From Diphasiastrum complanatum (taxonomy: Eukaryota > Streptophyta > Lycopodiopsida > Lycopodiales > Lycopodiaceae): DNA of 64,000 nt. Position numbers and translations under genes: made by a program. Position 1 is the stretch's first letter. Each line of letters starts with the position of its first letter. This document shows, in pieces, positions 1 to 11,279 of this stretch. The notes below the pieces were generated by a model, which did not search any database, was not told the origin of the DNA, and was given only the letters and a program-made list of their open reading frames with translations. Location of the stretch: assembly GCA_029204225.1 (NCBI GenBank), contig CM055099.1:44542145-44606144 (forward strand), written 5' to 3'.

Positions 1-2
1 TG

Positions 3-1139
3 GCAGGATATTACAGACGATTTGTCAAGGAATATGCTCAGATAGCGGTCCCTTTGACAAATCTCCTTAAGGGGAAGGGAAAGGAGTTCATTTGGGAGTC
101 CGCGCAGCAGGAGAGCTTTGATGCTCTCAAAACAGCCTTAGCTACAGCACCAGTTTTAAAAGTCGTCGACCCCAATCAGCCATTTGTGGTCGAAACAGAT
201 GCTAGCAACTTTGCAGTAGGTGCTGTGCTAACTCAGGGTGGACGACCAATTGCGTTCGAGAGTAAAAAACTCGAGCCAGCTCAGACTAGGTATAGTGCCT
301 ATGAAAAGGAACTCTTTTCTATAGTCCATGCCCTTAAGACTTGGAGGCATTATTTGTATGGTGCCAACTTTGAGGTCCTGACAGACCATGAGAGTCTCAG
401 ATACCTTTGCAATCAACCTGAGCTTAGAGGTTGGAAAGCTCGTTGGGCAGAGTTGATGCAAGAGTTTGACATGTCTATCAGATATAGGCGTGGAAAATTC
501 AATACAGTAGCAGATGCCCTTAGCAGAATGCCTATGATAAACGAGCTGAGTTTTACTCAGATTCGTAATGAGTTACTTGAGTCCTTGAGAGGGAAATGCC
601 AGCATGATGCATTCTTCTCTACTATCTGGAACTCAGTCGAGAGCAGACAGTTACAGACTCCAGAACCAGTTCCCGGGGCTGGTGCCAGTTCATCCAAGAA
701 TACGGCAGCTTCCGTTGAGGATGATGATGAGTCCGAGTATACGTCGTCAGATGACGTTGAGGATTCTGAGCCTGTATTACCCAAGCAAACCCCAGTGGTT
801 GTGGGTCAGTTGACTCAAGGATTCAAATGGAAACAGTATTCCATTCAGGATGAGTACTTGCTCTATAGAGATAGAGTATGTGTTCCCAATTCAGAGGATT
901 ATAGGCAGCAGGTCCTATATGAATGTCATGACAATCCTAGTGCGGGACACCCAGGCATACAGAAGACCTATGAGCTTCTTCGTAGGCAATTTTTCTGGCC
1001 CAGTATGAAAAAGGACGTCCACCAGTATGTAACCAGTTGCCAGAAATGTCAAGTAAATAAAGCAGAGCGCTTAAAGGCAGGAGGGTTGTTGCATCCCTTA
1101 GAAATACCAACTAGTAAATGGGAGAACCCAAAAGGGTAA
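3..1139 (+). pseudogene. gypsy pol: RT end, RNase H, integrase zinc finger
   Basis: The frame is open from base 3 (GYYRRFV, a typical end-of-RT motif) to a stop at 1137-1139, so the true start lies outside the window. RNase H covers roughly 150-530, with the motifs VETDAS, AYEKELF, LTDHESL and ADALSRMP. An acidic spacer (about 690-770) follows, then the H2C2 integrase zinc finger (about 920-1060: H...GHPG...C..C). The frame ends just after the KWEN motif that normally leads into the integrase core; about a dozen codons are missing there, which shifts the frame. The family is clear; function is lost. Confidence 0.88.
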
Positions 1140-1740
1140 TGACGCTATATGGGTCACAGTTGACCGTCTGACCAAAATGGCTCATTTTATTCCGACCAAA
1201 ACAACCGTTAGAGCTCCAGAGTTAGCGAGGTTGTTTGTAGACGGGCTATTTAAATTGTACGGTCTACCTTCCGGCATAGTCAGCGACTGGGACAGTAAGT
1301 TTACTGGAAATTTTTGGAGGGCAGTATTCCATCATCTCCATAAAACCCTCAAATCAGAAGTGTGTGCTAAGTTGTCTCCAAGGTATTGTGGTCCCTTTAC
1401 CATCAGTAAGAGACTAGGCGAGGTCACCTATGAACTAGAACTCCCACAGAGCAGTAAGGTTTTTCCAGTCTTTCATGTAAGTCAGTTACGAAAAGCCTTA
1501 ACCAGATCAGACAATCTGGCAGGGGACAGTGTTCTAGTTCTCTCATTGGATCCTCAACAACCTCCACATGAACCAGAGGAGAGTCTTGATAGTAGAGAGA
1601 CGCAGACTCGTCATACTCTATACCGAGAATATCTGGTTAAGTGGAATGATCAGCCTGTTGAGAATACCACTTGGGAAAGAGGCAGCGTCCTTCGCAAGAT
1701 TTTTCCAGACTTTGTCTTAGAGGACCAAGACGGTTCTTAA
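1135..1740 (+). pseudogene. gypsy pol: shortened integrase core and chromodomain
   Basis: Continues the pol of the previous entry in another frame. Residues matching the start of the integrase core (DAIWVTVDRLTKMAHF, then GLPSGIVSDWDSKF) are present. After the FWRAVFHHLH stretch (about 1317) the sequence jumps to the integrase C-terminal region (SPRYCGPF, FPVFHVSQLRKAL), so the middle of the core with the last catalytic acidic residue is deleted. A chromodomain follows (about 1615-1725: EYLVKWNDQPVENTTWE), placing the element among the chromoviruses. The stop codon lies directly before the polypurine tract. Confidence 0.87.
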
Positions 1741-2317
1741 GAGGGGGGGGGGAGGGAGTGTTACGAGCCCGTAACCAGTGCCGAACCCTAGAGAACACAG
1801 ATAGGTCAGATACCACAGTCAGGGTCGTGTCCAGCGTACATGACCAACAGGGCAAGACAGTGTGAGTAGTGTGCCCCAGCACGGTCCATAGCCATGGCGG
1901 GCCTAACACAGCCTAGGGACCCTGTCAGCAGGATGGGGCCCCCAGTTGGGTCCCGACGTGCAGTCGGCCACGTCAGTGCCACGTGGCCGACACCTGGCAG
2001 TAGCATGCTACCAGTCCTCACACTGGGCTAGGAGGGGCTTACTCTATATCAGGGAGTAGGCAAGGTTGGGTGGATCAGTTAGTGTTTGCCCTACTGTGGT
2101 GTTAGGATCTATACACCCTAGCTCTACCTGCTAGCTCTACCTGCTACAGCAGCTCGTATTATGTCCTTTCTCATTCCTAGCAGGACGTGATGATGACATT
2201 ATATCATTTGATTATCATTTATATCAGCACATGTATTTCCATTTAATGTCTCATTCAGTCCCATCCATTTTGGATTATTTAGTAATTATATTTGCATGTA
2301 CTTTTCTTACTGTTACA
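1739..2317 (+). repeat. polypurine tract and 3' LTR of chromovirus
   Basis: A purine run at 1739-1758, including ten consecutive G, ends immediately before TGTTACG at 1759, the expected PPT/LTR arrangement. A TATA-like stretch (TCTATATCAG) lies near 2042. The right end is a guess at the TGTTACA near 2311-2317; it could be elsewhere. Confidence 0.6.
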
Positions 2318-2922
2318 CGGAGACAGTCTATGCGCTCCCATTGATACCACATACTTGACATGTACTTTTTCATCTTATATGCCTTTTGGCATGGAAAATT
2401 CATTAATGAGGCTTTCTTTTCTTCTTTCTATATTCGATGCTCCTCTGCTTATCTTACATGACTGTTCTTATGCCCATTATTGCATATTACACTATTTCCA
2501 ACTTGTGCATCAACTATCATTGTTATTATCTAGCACAATTGACATTATAGATGATATGGCATTCTTTTTCATGCGCACATCATCCTCTATCCTTGTAGCT
2601 TGCTCAATTATATGTTTGACTAGGACTCTTGGTGCACCCTTTTAAGTCCTAATGTAATGCAACTCCTATATGGCATTCTCGGCCATTTAGAAACCTAGGA
2701 ATATATTTGAGAGTGAGAAGTATCTTACTACATTCTCATGGCATTCTTGGACTACAGAAATGGTTTGGTGTTTCTTTATGTGAAACATTCCTATTATTAT
2801 TTGTGTTGGCCATGAAATGCAATCATTATTGTTAGCTCATCCAACTAGCATTTTTCCTACACTTTTATGTGTTTAATGCGTACACAATGGGATCTCTTTG
2901 CTCGGCGACATCATTCAACACC
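2318..2922. other. no recognised gene
   Basis: AT-rich sequence between the chromovirus and the copia derivative. The short open frame at 2292-2645 has no recognisable domain. It may include the end of the chromovirus LTR. The missing last exon of the phosphatase gene further right was searched for here and not seen. Confidence 0.5.
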
Positions 2923-3077
2923 GAGTAGATAAGTCCAGTTTATCTGAACACTTGACGAATACTGCCATTTTTAGCATTTTTTATACGTTGCCTTATTTAC
3001 ACACAGTACGCATCAATAAGTGGATAGTGAGTTGGGACACATGTCCCGTAACGGGGACTGAACTGGCTATGCCTACA
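2923..3077 (+). repeat. copia 5' LTR fragment
   Basis: Starts GAGTAGATAAGTCCAG and can be followed alongside the 3' copy at 3628 through a TATA-like TTTTTTATACG and on to the CTATGCC near 3077, with scattered substitutions and a few small indels. The higher divergence between the two copies marks an old insertion. Confidence 0.78.
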
Positions 3078-3603
3078 GAGACGCATTGGAAAGCCACGAA
3101 GAGAATTCTTCGCTATGTGAGAAGCACAGCTACTTATGGTGTGATATATGATGGGCAATTTAATTTGCTAGTATTACAAGACTATGTTAATTCAAATTGG
3201 ACAAGGTGTGTTGATGACAGGAGATCCACCACAAGTTATATCTTTCACTTTGGTAATGGTGCATTTTCTTGGTCTAGTAAGAAACAGGAGACAATTGCCT
3301 TATCTACAACAAAAGCTGAATACAAAGCGCTATGCTCAGCCACACAAGAAGCAATATGGTTGAGAAGAATGTTAGAAGATATTGGCATCCCACAAAGTAA
3401 GCCCACTACGATCAAGTGTGACAGCTAGAGCGCCATCTAGCTAGCGAAAAATCTTGTATTCCATGCACAAAGCACATCTGCTATCTAGTGAAATACAATT
3501 GGTGCATTCCAGGACAGAAGACCAGCTAGAAGACATATTTACTAAGCCATTAACTGTTGATATATTTGAGCTTTTGGAGAAAAGCTATCTATATGTAAGA
3601 TAA
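3075..3603 (+). pseudogene. copia RNase H, 3' end of pol
   Basis: Encodes the Ty1/copia RNase H domain from HWKATKRILRYV through a diverged SNWTRCVDDRRSTTSY, then WSSKKQETIALSTTKAEYKA, EAIWLRRML and IKCDS. A stop follows at 3426-3428. In another frame the ending LVHSRTEDQLEDIFTKPL continues to a stop at 3601-3603, so there is at least one frameshift and there are premature stops. No other pol domain is attached. Confidence 0.85.
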
Positions 3604-3610
3604 AGTAGGA

Positions 3611-3790
3611 CTTAAGGGAGAGTGTCAGAGTAGATAAGTCCAGTTTATCTGAACACTTGACCAGTACTACCGTTTTTAGTAGTTTTTTATACGATGCTTT
3701 AAATACACAGTACACGTCAGTAAGTGGATAGTGAGTTCGGACACACGTCCAGTAAAGAGGACCAGACTGCCATGCAGCGGTACCCAAAAA
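3611..3790 (+). repeat. polypurine tract and copia 3' LTR
   Basis: The purine-rich CTTAAGGGAGAG (3611-3622) precedes TGTCAGAG at 3623, the LTR start. The LTR has a TATA-like TTTTTTATACG near 3685. Its right end is not defined; similarity to the left copy can be followed to about 3780. Confidence 0.7.
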
Positions 3791-4085
3791 TTAAACTGTC
3801 TATATGTACGGAGTGTGATAGTTGCTTTCATAAACTGCTAGATCGATCCTCGACATATTGTTCCCATGATCGTTGTCATGCACGAGTACTTTCTGTGCTT
3901 TTTTCAGTGCTTGGAAGATGCAGATGTGGGAATTTGGGGATGGGCACACAACGAAAGGTGAAAATATGAAAAACAGCGTACTTATCGCTAGATTGGAACG
4001 CAAATTAATTTAAAAGCTTGTAAAAACCTTCAGATACAAATTGCAATCTTCTAAACCATATTTGTTAGATAAATGCTGGGAAAAC

Positions 4086-7000
4086 CTGGAACTGAGGATA
4101 ATCAGGAGCACTGAAAAGTGTGATGAGCTTTCCAGCATCAACTACATGATCAATTGTGTATCCATTGTCCATGCTCTTCATGTCTGTTCGCTTTTCTCTT
4201 GCATCAGGACCTTCATGTGATCTTACAATCAGCTGCATTCTCAAAACAGAAAGCATACCTTCAGACATAGATTACTAGATTGATACCCAGAGCTGAATTG
4301 CACACATCAGTATGTATAAAAACCTACATCAGTGAGATCACTTTAGTTATCTATGCTAAAGGTTATTACATGAGGCATATAAAGTAAAGTTAAAATTCTT
4401 TGAATCAAAGAGACAGTTTTCAGCTGATTCCACCTATTGACTACAGGCCATCTGGAGGTGAAAGGGGCAGGGCATCTAGAGAATGTCAGAAATAGATAAT
4501 AGTCCAAGAATATATTTTAGGTTTGAGAAATGAAACTTTTCTGGTTAACACAAAAAATGAGACTCAGCAGTAAAATACTTTAAAGAGATAAGATGAGATT
4601 TTCTACGTTTCAAGGTCGCGAGATATATACAAACATTCCAACGTTCTTCATGAAGGTCTTTAGCTATAAAATTACGAGGGAAATCTTAAACTAAGATGAT
4701 TACGGCAAAGAAAACTCCTTAACAGCAATCACAGATTTGATAAGTGCATAGCTGTTAACAAAAACAACAATCATGTTCTTTATTTTCTTCTTCCAGCCTA
4801 ACATCTTAAATTAATTTCAGTAGTATGGCCATCTATATTGAAAGCAATTAGAAGATGAGAACGCCATGACATGCTAGAGAGGAAATCATGGAATAATCTG
4901 TGTGTATAAGGCATCTAAAGCACCACGTGGTTGTTCTGGAAGGCCTGGTTATGAACACGTCTTTGGCATTCAGAAACCATCTGCTGTATTCTCACTATCC
5001 TAGATCCTTAAGGGAAACTGACAATGTGTATCAAGGCATAATTTAGTGTCAGCTAGAAACACCTGCAAGAAGAGCAATCGTTACACATCAGAAACTTGAG
5101 TACCAGAGTAGCCTTTGTTTGTAGATCTAGACCTTTAGTCTATGCTTCTGCAGAAACTCCTGCGTGCAATCAGGTCCAAATAAGAGCCCTATTCCACGGG
5201 CCGCATTGAATTCAAGGCCAGGATTTGGAGAAGGATCCGACCATAAAACATCTCCTGGAACTGCATTATGGCCAACGCCAGATGGATCTAAGACCCCCCT
5301 TGTTGCTTTGGCCAGGTCTTCCAGAGTGCCCAATTTCAAGGATCTACTCTCAGGATCCATAAAGCGCTTAGAACTGTTGGGAGTGGTACCCGGTGTTAAG
5401 ACCGGGGCTTGTTGACAGTGACGAAATAGTCCCCCGTGAGCCACATACACTGAACTTGCTACCACAGCTGCCAATGGAAGGGCTTCAAAGCTTGCCAAAA
5501 TTTTCTCGTATAAAAAGCTTGCATCGTCACCGTATTTGACAATGACCTCCTCTTCAAAACCATAAGCAATATTGCAAAACCTTGTCTCGTGATTGCCTCT
5601 GAGCAGAAACACTCGTTTTGGCAACAACACCTGCAAGTTCAATGCCATATGTAAGCGTCTTGGCTGATATGAATCAAAACAAAACCGGCGCGTGAATGTC
5701 CTCATAAACCGGAAACTCATATCCTTCTCGAAAACAACAGACGAACATAGAGAGGGTTTTATCGGTGAAAGAAATCTCCGAAAGCAATAACAAAGTGAGA
5801 CCGCAATGGCAACATTGTCACGAACGTTCTTATAGCAAAGGTTATTTGCGCTATATCACGTTTACTGCCATGCTTCTTGCGTTGAGGCGCTGGCTCTCAG
5901 CAAAATAACCACATATTGCACTCTGAAAATTAGCTCACCGTCGGTGAGCTGCAGGAAACAGCTTTTAACCTTATGAACATAAAAACACTCCGAGATGTTT
6001 AAACTGACCAAAAGAAAAGCTAGTACCACTTTTTCTGAGTGCTAAAAACCTTTGTTCAGTCGAGGAAGCTAATATCAGCATATAGTTAAGCCTGGAAAAA
6101 AGGCTGAGCGTTTCTTGGAATGTTAAAGTTATGCGAGAAGTAGCAGTAGGTCGAACAATCACTTCATCTGGCGAACTCACAAGCATTTTGCATACTGCAC
6201 CATCATACAAGTCTAGATATGTAAAGGACCAAGATAAGGAAACTCGAAGCCACGAATTTAAACGCTTCATGTCGACCTTGATTGTCTGATAGTTTATCTT
6301 CCATAGATTGCACAATACATAACAATCTAAGCTCAGGCTACAAAAATGCTATACGCTGTGGATATCTTTTTCAACGTGGAGTGCTACACGGAAAAAGAAA
6401 TGCAGGACTAAAGCTTCAATCACACAGATTCAACAGTAAATATTAAGCTATCAGAATATAGTGTATACGACGAGGAGAGGCTAAGAACTGCTTCGAGCTT
6501 GCTGTTGTTGCAAACAGTCCATATTTTCGTAAAATGAGATGATAACATCGTGCAACTTTTACCTTCCATGCCAGCAATAGAATGTAAGTTTCAAATCCCC
6601 AGGCACCACGATCCACATAATCGCCATTGAAAACGTATATCTGATCCGAACCCGGGTAGCCAGTGATTTCCAGCAAATGCAACACATCATGAAGCTGGCC
6701 ATGGACATCTCCCACGAGCACCACGCTGGTGCAAGATTTCTCCGGATCAATCTTCAAACAATTTGGCTCACCATTAAGCAGCCTCTCAGCGGTAGTGACA
6801 ATAGCATCCACCACAGGCACAGGCAACACAGTGGGCAGCTGCTGCGGCTGCAACCGACGCGATGCCGTATCAAGCACCTCCCCCAGCATCAACACCCAGT
6901 CCCGACTCAGCACCCCCCCGTGCGGCCACTCCACGGGGGCTCCACTGATCTTCCTGGGAGCTTCCGCCCTCACGCCCGAGATCTTGGATCCATGCGCGGA

Positions 7001-7093
7001 GGCAGACGATCCATTACGGGGGGAGCGAGTAGGGGAGCGAGTGGAGGAGGCTCGGGTGCAAGGGCACCAGGGGGCAGTGTGGCGCCCCCCCAT
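4086..7093 (-). CDS. PP7-like: PP7-like serine/threonine protein phosphatase (3 exons, last exon missing)
   Basis: A PPP-family metal-dependent Ser/Thr phosphatase, closest in layout to plant PP7. In Arabidopsis PP7 is linked to cryptochrome signalling and heat tolerance; that role is only inferred here. Exon 1 is 7093-6563, exon 2 is 5630-5133, exon 3 is 4232-4086; introns 5631-6562 and 4233-5132 are GT-AG and all phases are 0 (531+498+147 nt, 392 codons). Catalytic motifs are complete: GDVHGQ and GDYVDRGAWG in exon 1, LLRGNHE and VAHGGL in exon 2, VRSHEGPDAREKR and SAPDYPQF in exon 3. The loop after HGGL is long, as in PP7. The start at 7093 is the only upstream in-frame ATG seen; PP7-type similarity begins about residue 50. 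After SAPDYPQFQ another GT donor (4085-4084) demands a further exon, but none is visible between it and the left edge, where two retroelements lie. The gene may be truncated. Confidence 0.85.
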
Positions 7094-7577
7094 TCCACCT
7101 CCTGTCTTCTTCTCCTCTCCACCCTCAAATCTGCTCCTCCTTCACACCAATCTACTCATCCACCCTTCCTCTGTCTCTCTCGCTGATCGCTCTGTCTCTC
7201 GATGGATCGAGCTCGCTCTCTCTTGATCTCGCTCGCTCGATCGATCGTTGGCTGGCTTGCTTTTTCTGTGAGAAGCAGCAGCAGCGATGATGAATGATGA
7301 GAGTGATGAGAGTGAGCGCTTGCTTTTGCCTACGCAGAGATGTCGTCACGTTGGTGTGTTCTTTTCGTGTTCAGGTGCGAGCCGCTCTTAAGCGAGAGAA
7401 TTCACTCACTGCACCAGGCAGCAGGGCCCCAGGCGTCAGCCTCTGATTGATGCACTTGCCATCCAGCATGCCCCTTTCCAGCCCATCCCCCCCTCCCCTT
7501 GGCCTTGCATATTTGTCGCTTTTACATATGTAACCTAAACAACCTCACTTTCACTCCCATATAACTTCCCTCCTCTT
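7094..7577 (-). promoter_or_regulatory. probable 5' leader and promoter of the PP7-like gene
   Basis: Directly upstream of the phosphatase start. On the coding strand 7165-7250 is rich in GA and GATC/GAGC runs, resembling a plant 5' leader. Base composition is more GC-rich here and in exon 1 than in the flanks. No TATA box stands out. The assignment rests mainly on position. Confidence 0.35.
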
Positions 7578-7998
7578 CATACATACTTACACATCCACAT
7601 CGAAGCTTCACTTTATCCTATCCTCTTCTCCTCTCCGTCTTTGCATACATACTTACACAACCACATCCCTGAAGCTCCACTTTATCGTCTTCTCCGCCTC
7701 TGCATACATACTTACACAATCACATCCACATCGAAGCTCCACTTTATCCTCTTCTCTGCCTCTAAGTACATACTTACACAACCACATCCACATCGAAGCT
7801 CCACTTTATCCTCTTCTCCAACTCTACATACATACTTCCACAACCACATCGAAGCTCCACTTTATCCTCTTCTCCACCTCTACATACATACTTACACAAC
7901 CACATCCACATCGAAGCTCCACTTTATCCTCTTCTCCACCTCTCCATACATACTCACACAACCACATCGAAGCTACACTTTATCCTCTTTCTCTAGCC
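7578..7998. repeat. 62-bp minisatellite, seven copies
   Basis: Seven head-to-tail units with the core ACATACATACTTACACAACC, then CACATCGAAGCTCCACTTTA and a TCCTCTTCTCC end. Full units are 62 bp; at least two copies lack six bases (ATCCAC) and are 56 bp. The unit length is not a multiple of three, so the long open frame through it is not coding. It lies about 0.5-0.9 kb upstream of the phosphatase ATG. Confidence 0.9.
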
Positions 7999-8019
7999 AT
8001 CTCGTAACTTGGGTTGTAA

Positions 8020-8180
8020 AGCACTTTTCTATGGACACGAATCATGCTTAATTTTCCCTCCATCCGACTCGATAGCCTGGCCACGTGATTTCTCCTACAG
8101 AGCACTTTTCCATGGACAGGAATCACGGATTATTTTCCCTCCATTCGACTCGATATTCTGGCCACATGCAGTCTCCTACA
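8020..8180. repeat. 81-bp tandem duplication
   Basis: Unit 1 (8020-8100) and unit 2 (8101-8180) both begin AGCACTTTTC/T, contain ATTTTCCCTCCAT and GACTCGATA, and end TCTCCTAC. They differ at scattered sites. Confidence 0.85.
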
Positions 8181-8697
8181 TCTGGGATGCACCCCCAAGA
8201 TGGGCCTCCAATTTGGAAAGTACAAGCTTATCGAACACATGCATTTTAAAAAGCTTGCACATCCCGGATATTCTAATAAAGTTACTTCATGGAATGATGT
8301 GTACATCCGAAAACCACTTTTTTTGGCATTTGCGATGTAGGCTAAGTTCCTTATTTCGGTGTGTAGTGGATTCAAAGAGCCCTACTGCCACTACTCACTG
8401 AATTACATGAATCACGAATCCTTTTTCTCCAACATTCTCCATCCCGTGAGTGAAGACTTCAAATCCGTCTTCCCAAGAGTAGTGGCTTCAGAGAGCCCTT
8501 CTACTCACCCTATGAAACCACTACTCGTTGATATAGAGAACTTGGTGCATGGGAACGTGCTCTAAGCTAAATGCTTGTTGTAGATCCCGACTCTAGAGCC
8601 TCCTCCAAAAGTTTTATTCTCATTGTTAACACAATGCAAACACTCATTGGACAGTTGAAGCTTTATCTACCCATTCCTTAGTGTGCTTAAAATTAAA

Positions 8698-8918
8698 ATG
8701 GACAACACTCCTACAACCCGTCATTTTCATTTTAGAAAAAATTGATTATGTTTTTCAAATGCAAAATTTTGCCTCATAAAGGTCGTGTGAGAATAGCCCA
8801 ACTATCTATTACTTAATGGGAGGAGCCGAGCGGAGCATCATCTGCTAGTCGGCTCCTTCCTAGCCTCGCTTATGACTCTTTATTAGGCGGAATGTCATAT
8901 GCCCAACTCCTTCCATTA
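8698..8918. repeat. dispersed direct repeat, copy 1
   Basis: Shares with 9308-9467 the order CATTTTCATTTT..GAAAA, TTATGTTTTTCAAATGCAAA, GCCCAACTATC.ATTAC, and AATGTCATATGCCCAACTCC. This copy has about 60 bp extra between the last two blocks. An inverted match to the GCCCAACTAT block occurs near 9245-9260. It may be the remains of a small non-coding mobile element. Confidence 0.65.
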
Positions 8919-9037
8919 GTGCAAGTAGGAAGGGGGGGGGGGGTTAGCACTAATTATGGGCCTTTACTTTGGATTTTATGACACTTGGTCGTCGTTCTAA
9001 CAAATAGCACAGCGAGACTTTTTTGAATGAAGAACTC

Positions 9038-9039
<2 letters not shown>

Positions 9040-9095
<56 letters not shown>
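9040..9095. repeat. (GA)n microsatellite, 56 bp
   Basis: Uninterrupted GA dinucleotide tract, lying between the two copies of the dispersed repeat. Confidence 0.97.
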
Positions 9096-9097
<2 letters not shown>

Positions 9098-9307
9098 AAT
9101 GGGCATGTGCATTTGCCATTGGAGATAGCATTGGAGTGAAAATTATATAGTTGGGGCGAGGCCCTCACCTACAACTCTTACTCGGAGGGGCCTTGCTTAT
9201 GACTCTTTATTGGGAAACTCTCATCTACCCAACTACTTCCATTGCATAATGAATAGTTGGGCTTTCTATGCCCATCTTTCAAATTGCTTACAAAGCATAA
9301 TGGGTAC

Positions 9308-9467
9308 TAGGTAGCACTTCCATGACCCACCATTTTCATTTTTGAAAATATTATGTTTTTCAAATGCAAATTTTATTTCATAATGGTCATGTGACAAAAG
9401 CCCAACTATCCATTACCCAATGGAAGGAGCATAGCTAGAATGTCATATGCCCAACTCCTTCCATAAT
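9308..9467. repeat. dispersed direct repeat, copy 2
   Basis: Diverged second copy of 8698-8918 in the same orientation, more compact, ending in the shared AATGTCATATGCCCAACTCC block at 9439. Confidence 0.65.
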
Positions 9468-10473
9468 ATTTTTATGCTCACACTTTATGTATGGGGTGAA
9501 GGGCTTTGGCCCCTTGCAAGTCTCAAACTCATTGTTACACAATGCAACAACTATCATGATTAGGAGTCACACTTCATAAAGTAGACAATAGTTAGGAGTC
9601 ACACTTAACATAAGGGGGTGAAGGGCTCTCGTCTCAAACTCATTGTTAACACGCTCCAAGCACTCTCATCGTCACACTTCATGTAGGGGAAAAGGCTTTT
9701 ACGCATGCATCCCTCTAACTTGTCATGACAAAATGATTCATTTTTTTCATTCAACATGAGAAAAAATATTCAGGTGGCATTTAGTTCACCTTTCATGACC
9801 AAAGGACTTTTTGACAAAAAAATTATTCTATTTAAGAAAAGCATATTTGAAGCTATGGATTACATGCCCATAATAACCAACTAAATAATGTTCACTAAAA
9901 GGCATTTTTTAGAATTATCGACAAGTACTCTCATCAATCCACAATAGTGGAGACAAGCGATGATTTTTATAATATGCAATGAATTTGAACATTATCGAAT
10001 GTAATGTGTGGGTGTGAGAATATTTCGGTTGTACAACTTCAAAAAACATTATAGTCCCATTTGAGAGATCTTAGAACTTTCTTATTCAAATCAAGAAACC
10101 TTAGTACTTTTCTGCCTACTTAATTGATTACAGCCGCCTTGTAGTTGGTAACCGCCTTTTAAGTGATAAAGACTATGTACATGTAGGTGAACTGTCATAA
10201 AGTCTTGGATCGACTTTTCCCTGATGACAAAGTCAGAATGTTTGGTCTGGTCCTCTAAATTGAGCATAATGTGTATAAACAATTGTAGATTATTCTACAA
10301 AGTCACTAAAATACAGTTAGTTCAAGCCTAAATTGTGCCTAGGATATTCAAGGATTAAGTGCATAACCTTGTATTTGGTAAAAGGAGTTAATAGCTTTTC
10401 TTTCACAAAGTTGAGAATGTGACTATTTATAATGACCTAGGCACATTGCATCAACTATTTAGTCAACAGAATG

Positions 10474-10588
<115 letters not shown>

Positions 10589-10924
10589 ATTTTCGGCTCA
10601 ATAGGCAACAGTGCAAACATTTTTGCATTTTTCGAGTCGTACTTTTAACACTTTCACTTCGATTTTGAGTCTCTCAAAATATAAAAAATGTAAAATGAAT
10701 GGTTAACTTTGCACAGACTTTAACGCATGTCTATATACACTTTACAAATATGATTAAGGCACTTTTTATAAAGTAAATGAATGGATCTAGATTAGTTATG
10801 AGACTAAGGGATGGACAGAATATAAATCCAACGCCCTCTCTTAATCTGGATTCTTGAATGCCCTAATTTCCAAGTTGAAGATAGCACAAAAATTCTTATG
10901 TGCTTCTTGACTTAACCCTTTTGT

Positions 10925-11276
10925 AAAGATACAAGCTGCCATATACTATATTCAGCAAAATTTTAGATTCATCTCCTTGTTAAGCATTTTTCTCCTGATA
11001 TAGTGGTACTTGATCTCGATGTGCTTGCTCCTAGAGTGAAATCTAGGATTGATAGATATTGTAATGACACTCTGATTGTTGCACTGAATAATCATTGGAG
11101 TAGATTGTTTGAGACCAATGTCAAAAAAGAAGTTGAAACTTATTGTCTCTTTAGTAGCTTCAGAGGCTACATTGTATTCTGACTCTGCCGAAGACATTGC
11201 AATGGAGGTCTGTTTTTTTATTGTTCCAAGATATTGGACGATTATTGAGCAAAAAGACAAATCCATAGGTGGATTT
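10925..11276 (-). pseudogene. copia RNase H fragment
   Basis: Carries KKQTSIAMSSAESEYNVASEA, then IIQCNNQSVI, HSRSKHIEIKYHYIR and, after a frame change, a DIFTKGL-like ending. These are C-terminal RNase H motifs of Ty1/copia pol. The conserved H-I-x-x-K/R block is kept; stops and small indels disable it. Confidence 0.8.
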
Positions 11277-11279
11277 TCT

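Larger units (their letters stand above)
1..2317 (+). mobile_element. Ty3/gypsy chromovirus, 3' part, decayed
   Basis: The 3' part of a chromodomain-bearing Ty3/gypsy retrotransposon, entering from the left edge. Order on the plus strand: end of reverse transcriptase, RNase H, integrase zinc finger, shortened integrase core, integrase C-terminus, chromodomain, polypurine tract, 3' LTR. The order is normal for the family. Two internal deletions and one frame change in the integrase make it inactive. The right LTR boundary is not fixed, because the left end and its target-site duplication lie outside the window. Confidence 0.85.
2923..3790 (+). mobile_element. Ty1/copia deletion derivative (LTR-RNase H-LTR)
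   Basis: Two direct copies of one LTR-like sequence (2923-3077 and 3628 onward) flank only the RNase H end of a copia pol. The left copy runs straight into RNase H coding sequence at about 3075; primer site, gag, PR, IN and RT are all missing. The right copy follows a polypurine tract, as a 3' LTR should. The left copy lacks its first bases (TGTCA). Confidence 0.8.

Noticed and set aside
5971-6315. Minus-strand 114-codon open frame between phosphatase exons.
   Set aside because: It falls in intron 1, which has clean splice sites joining the flanking exons in phase; no phosphatase motif inside.
6677-7226. Plus-strand open frames of 165-169 codons.
   Set aside because: They lie antisense to exon 1 of the phosphatase, whose motifs and splice sites are clear.
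7641-8051. 136-codon open frame through the minisatellite.
   Set aside because: The unit is 62 or 56 bp, not a multiple of three; the frame is open only because the repeat lacks stops.
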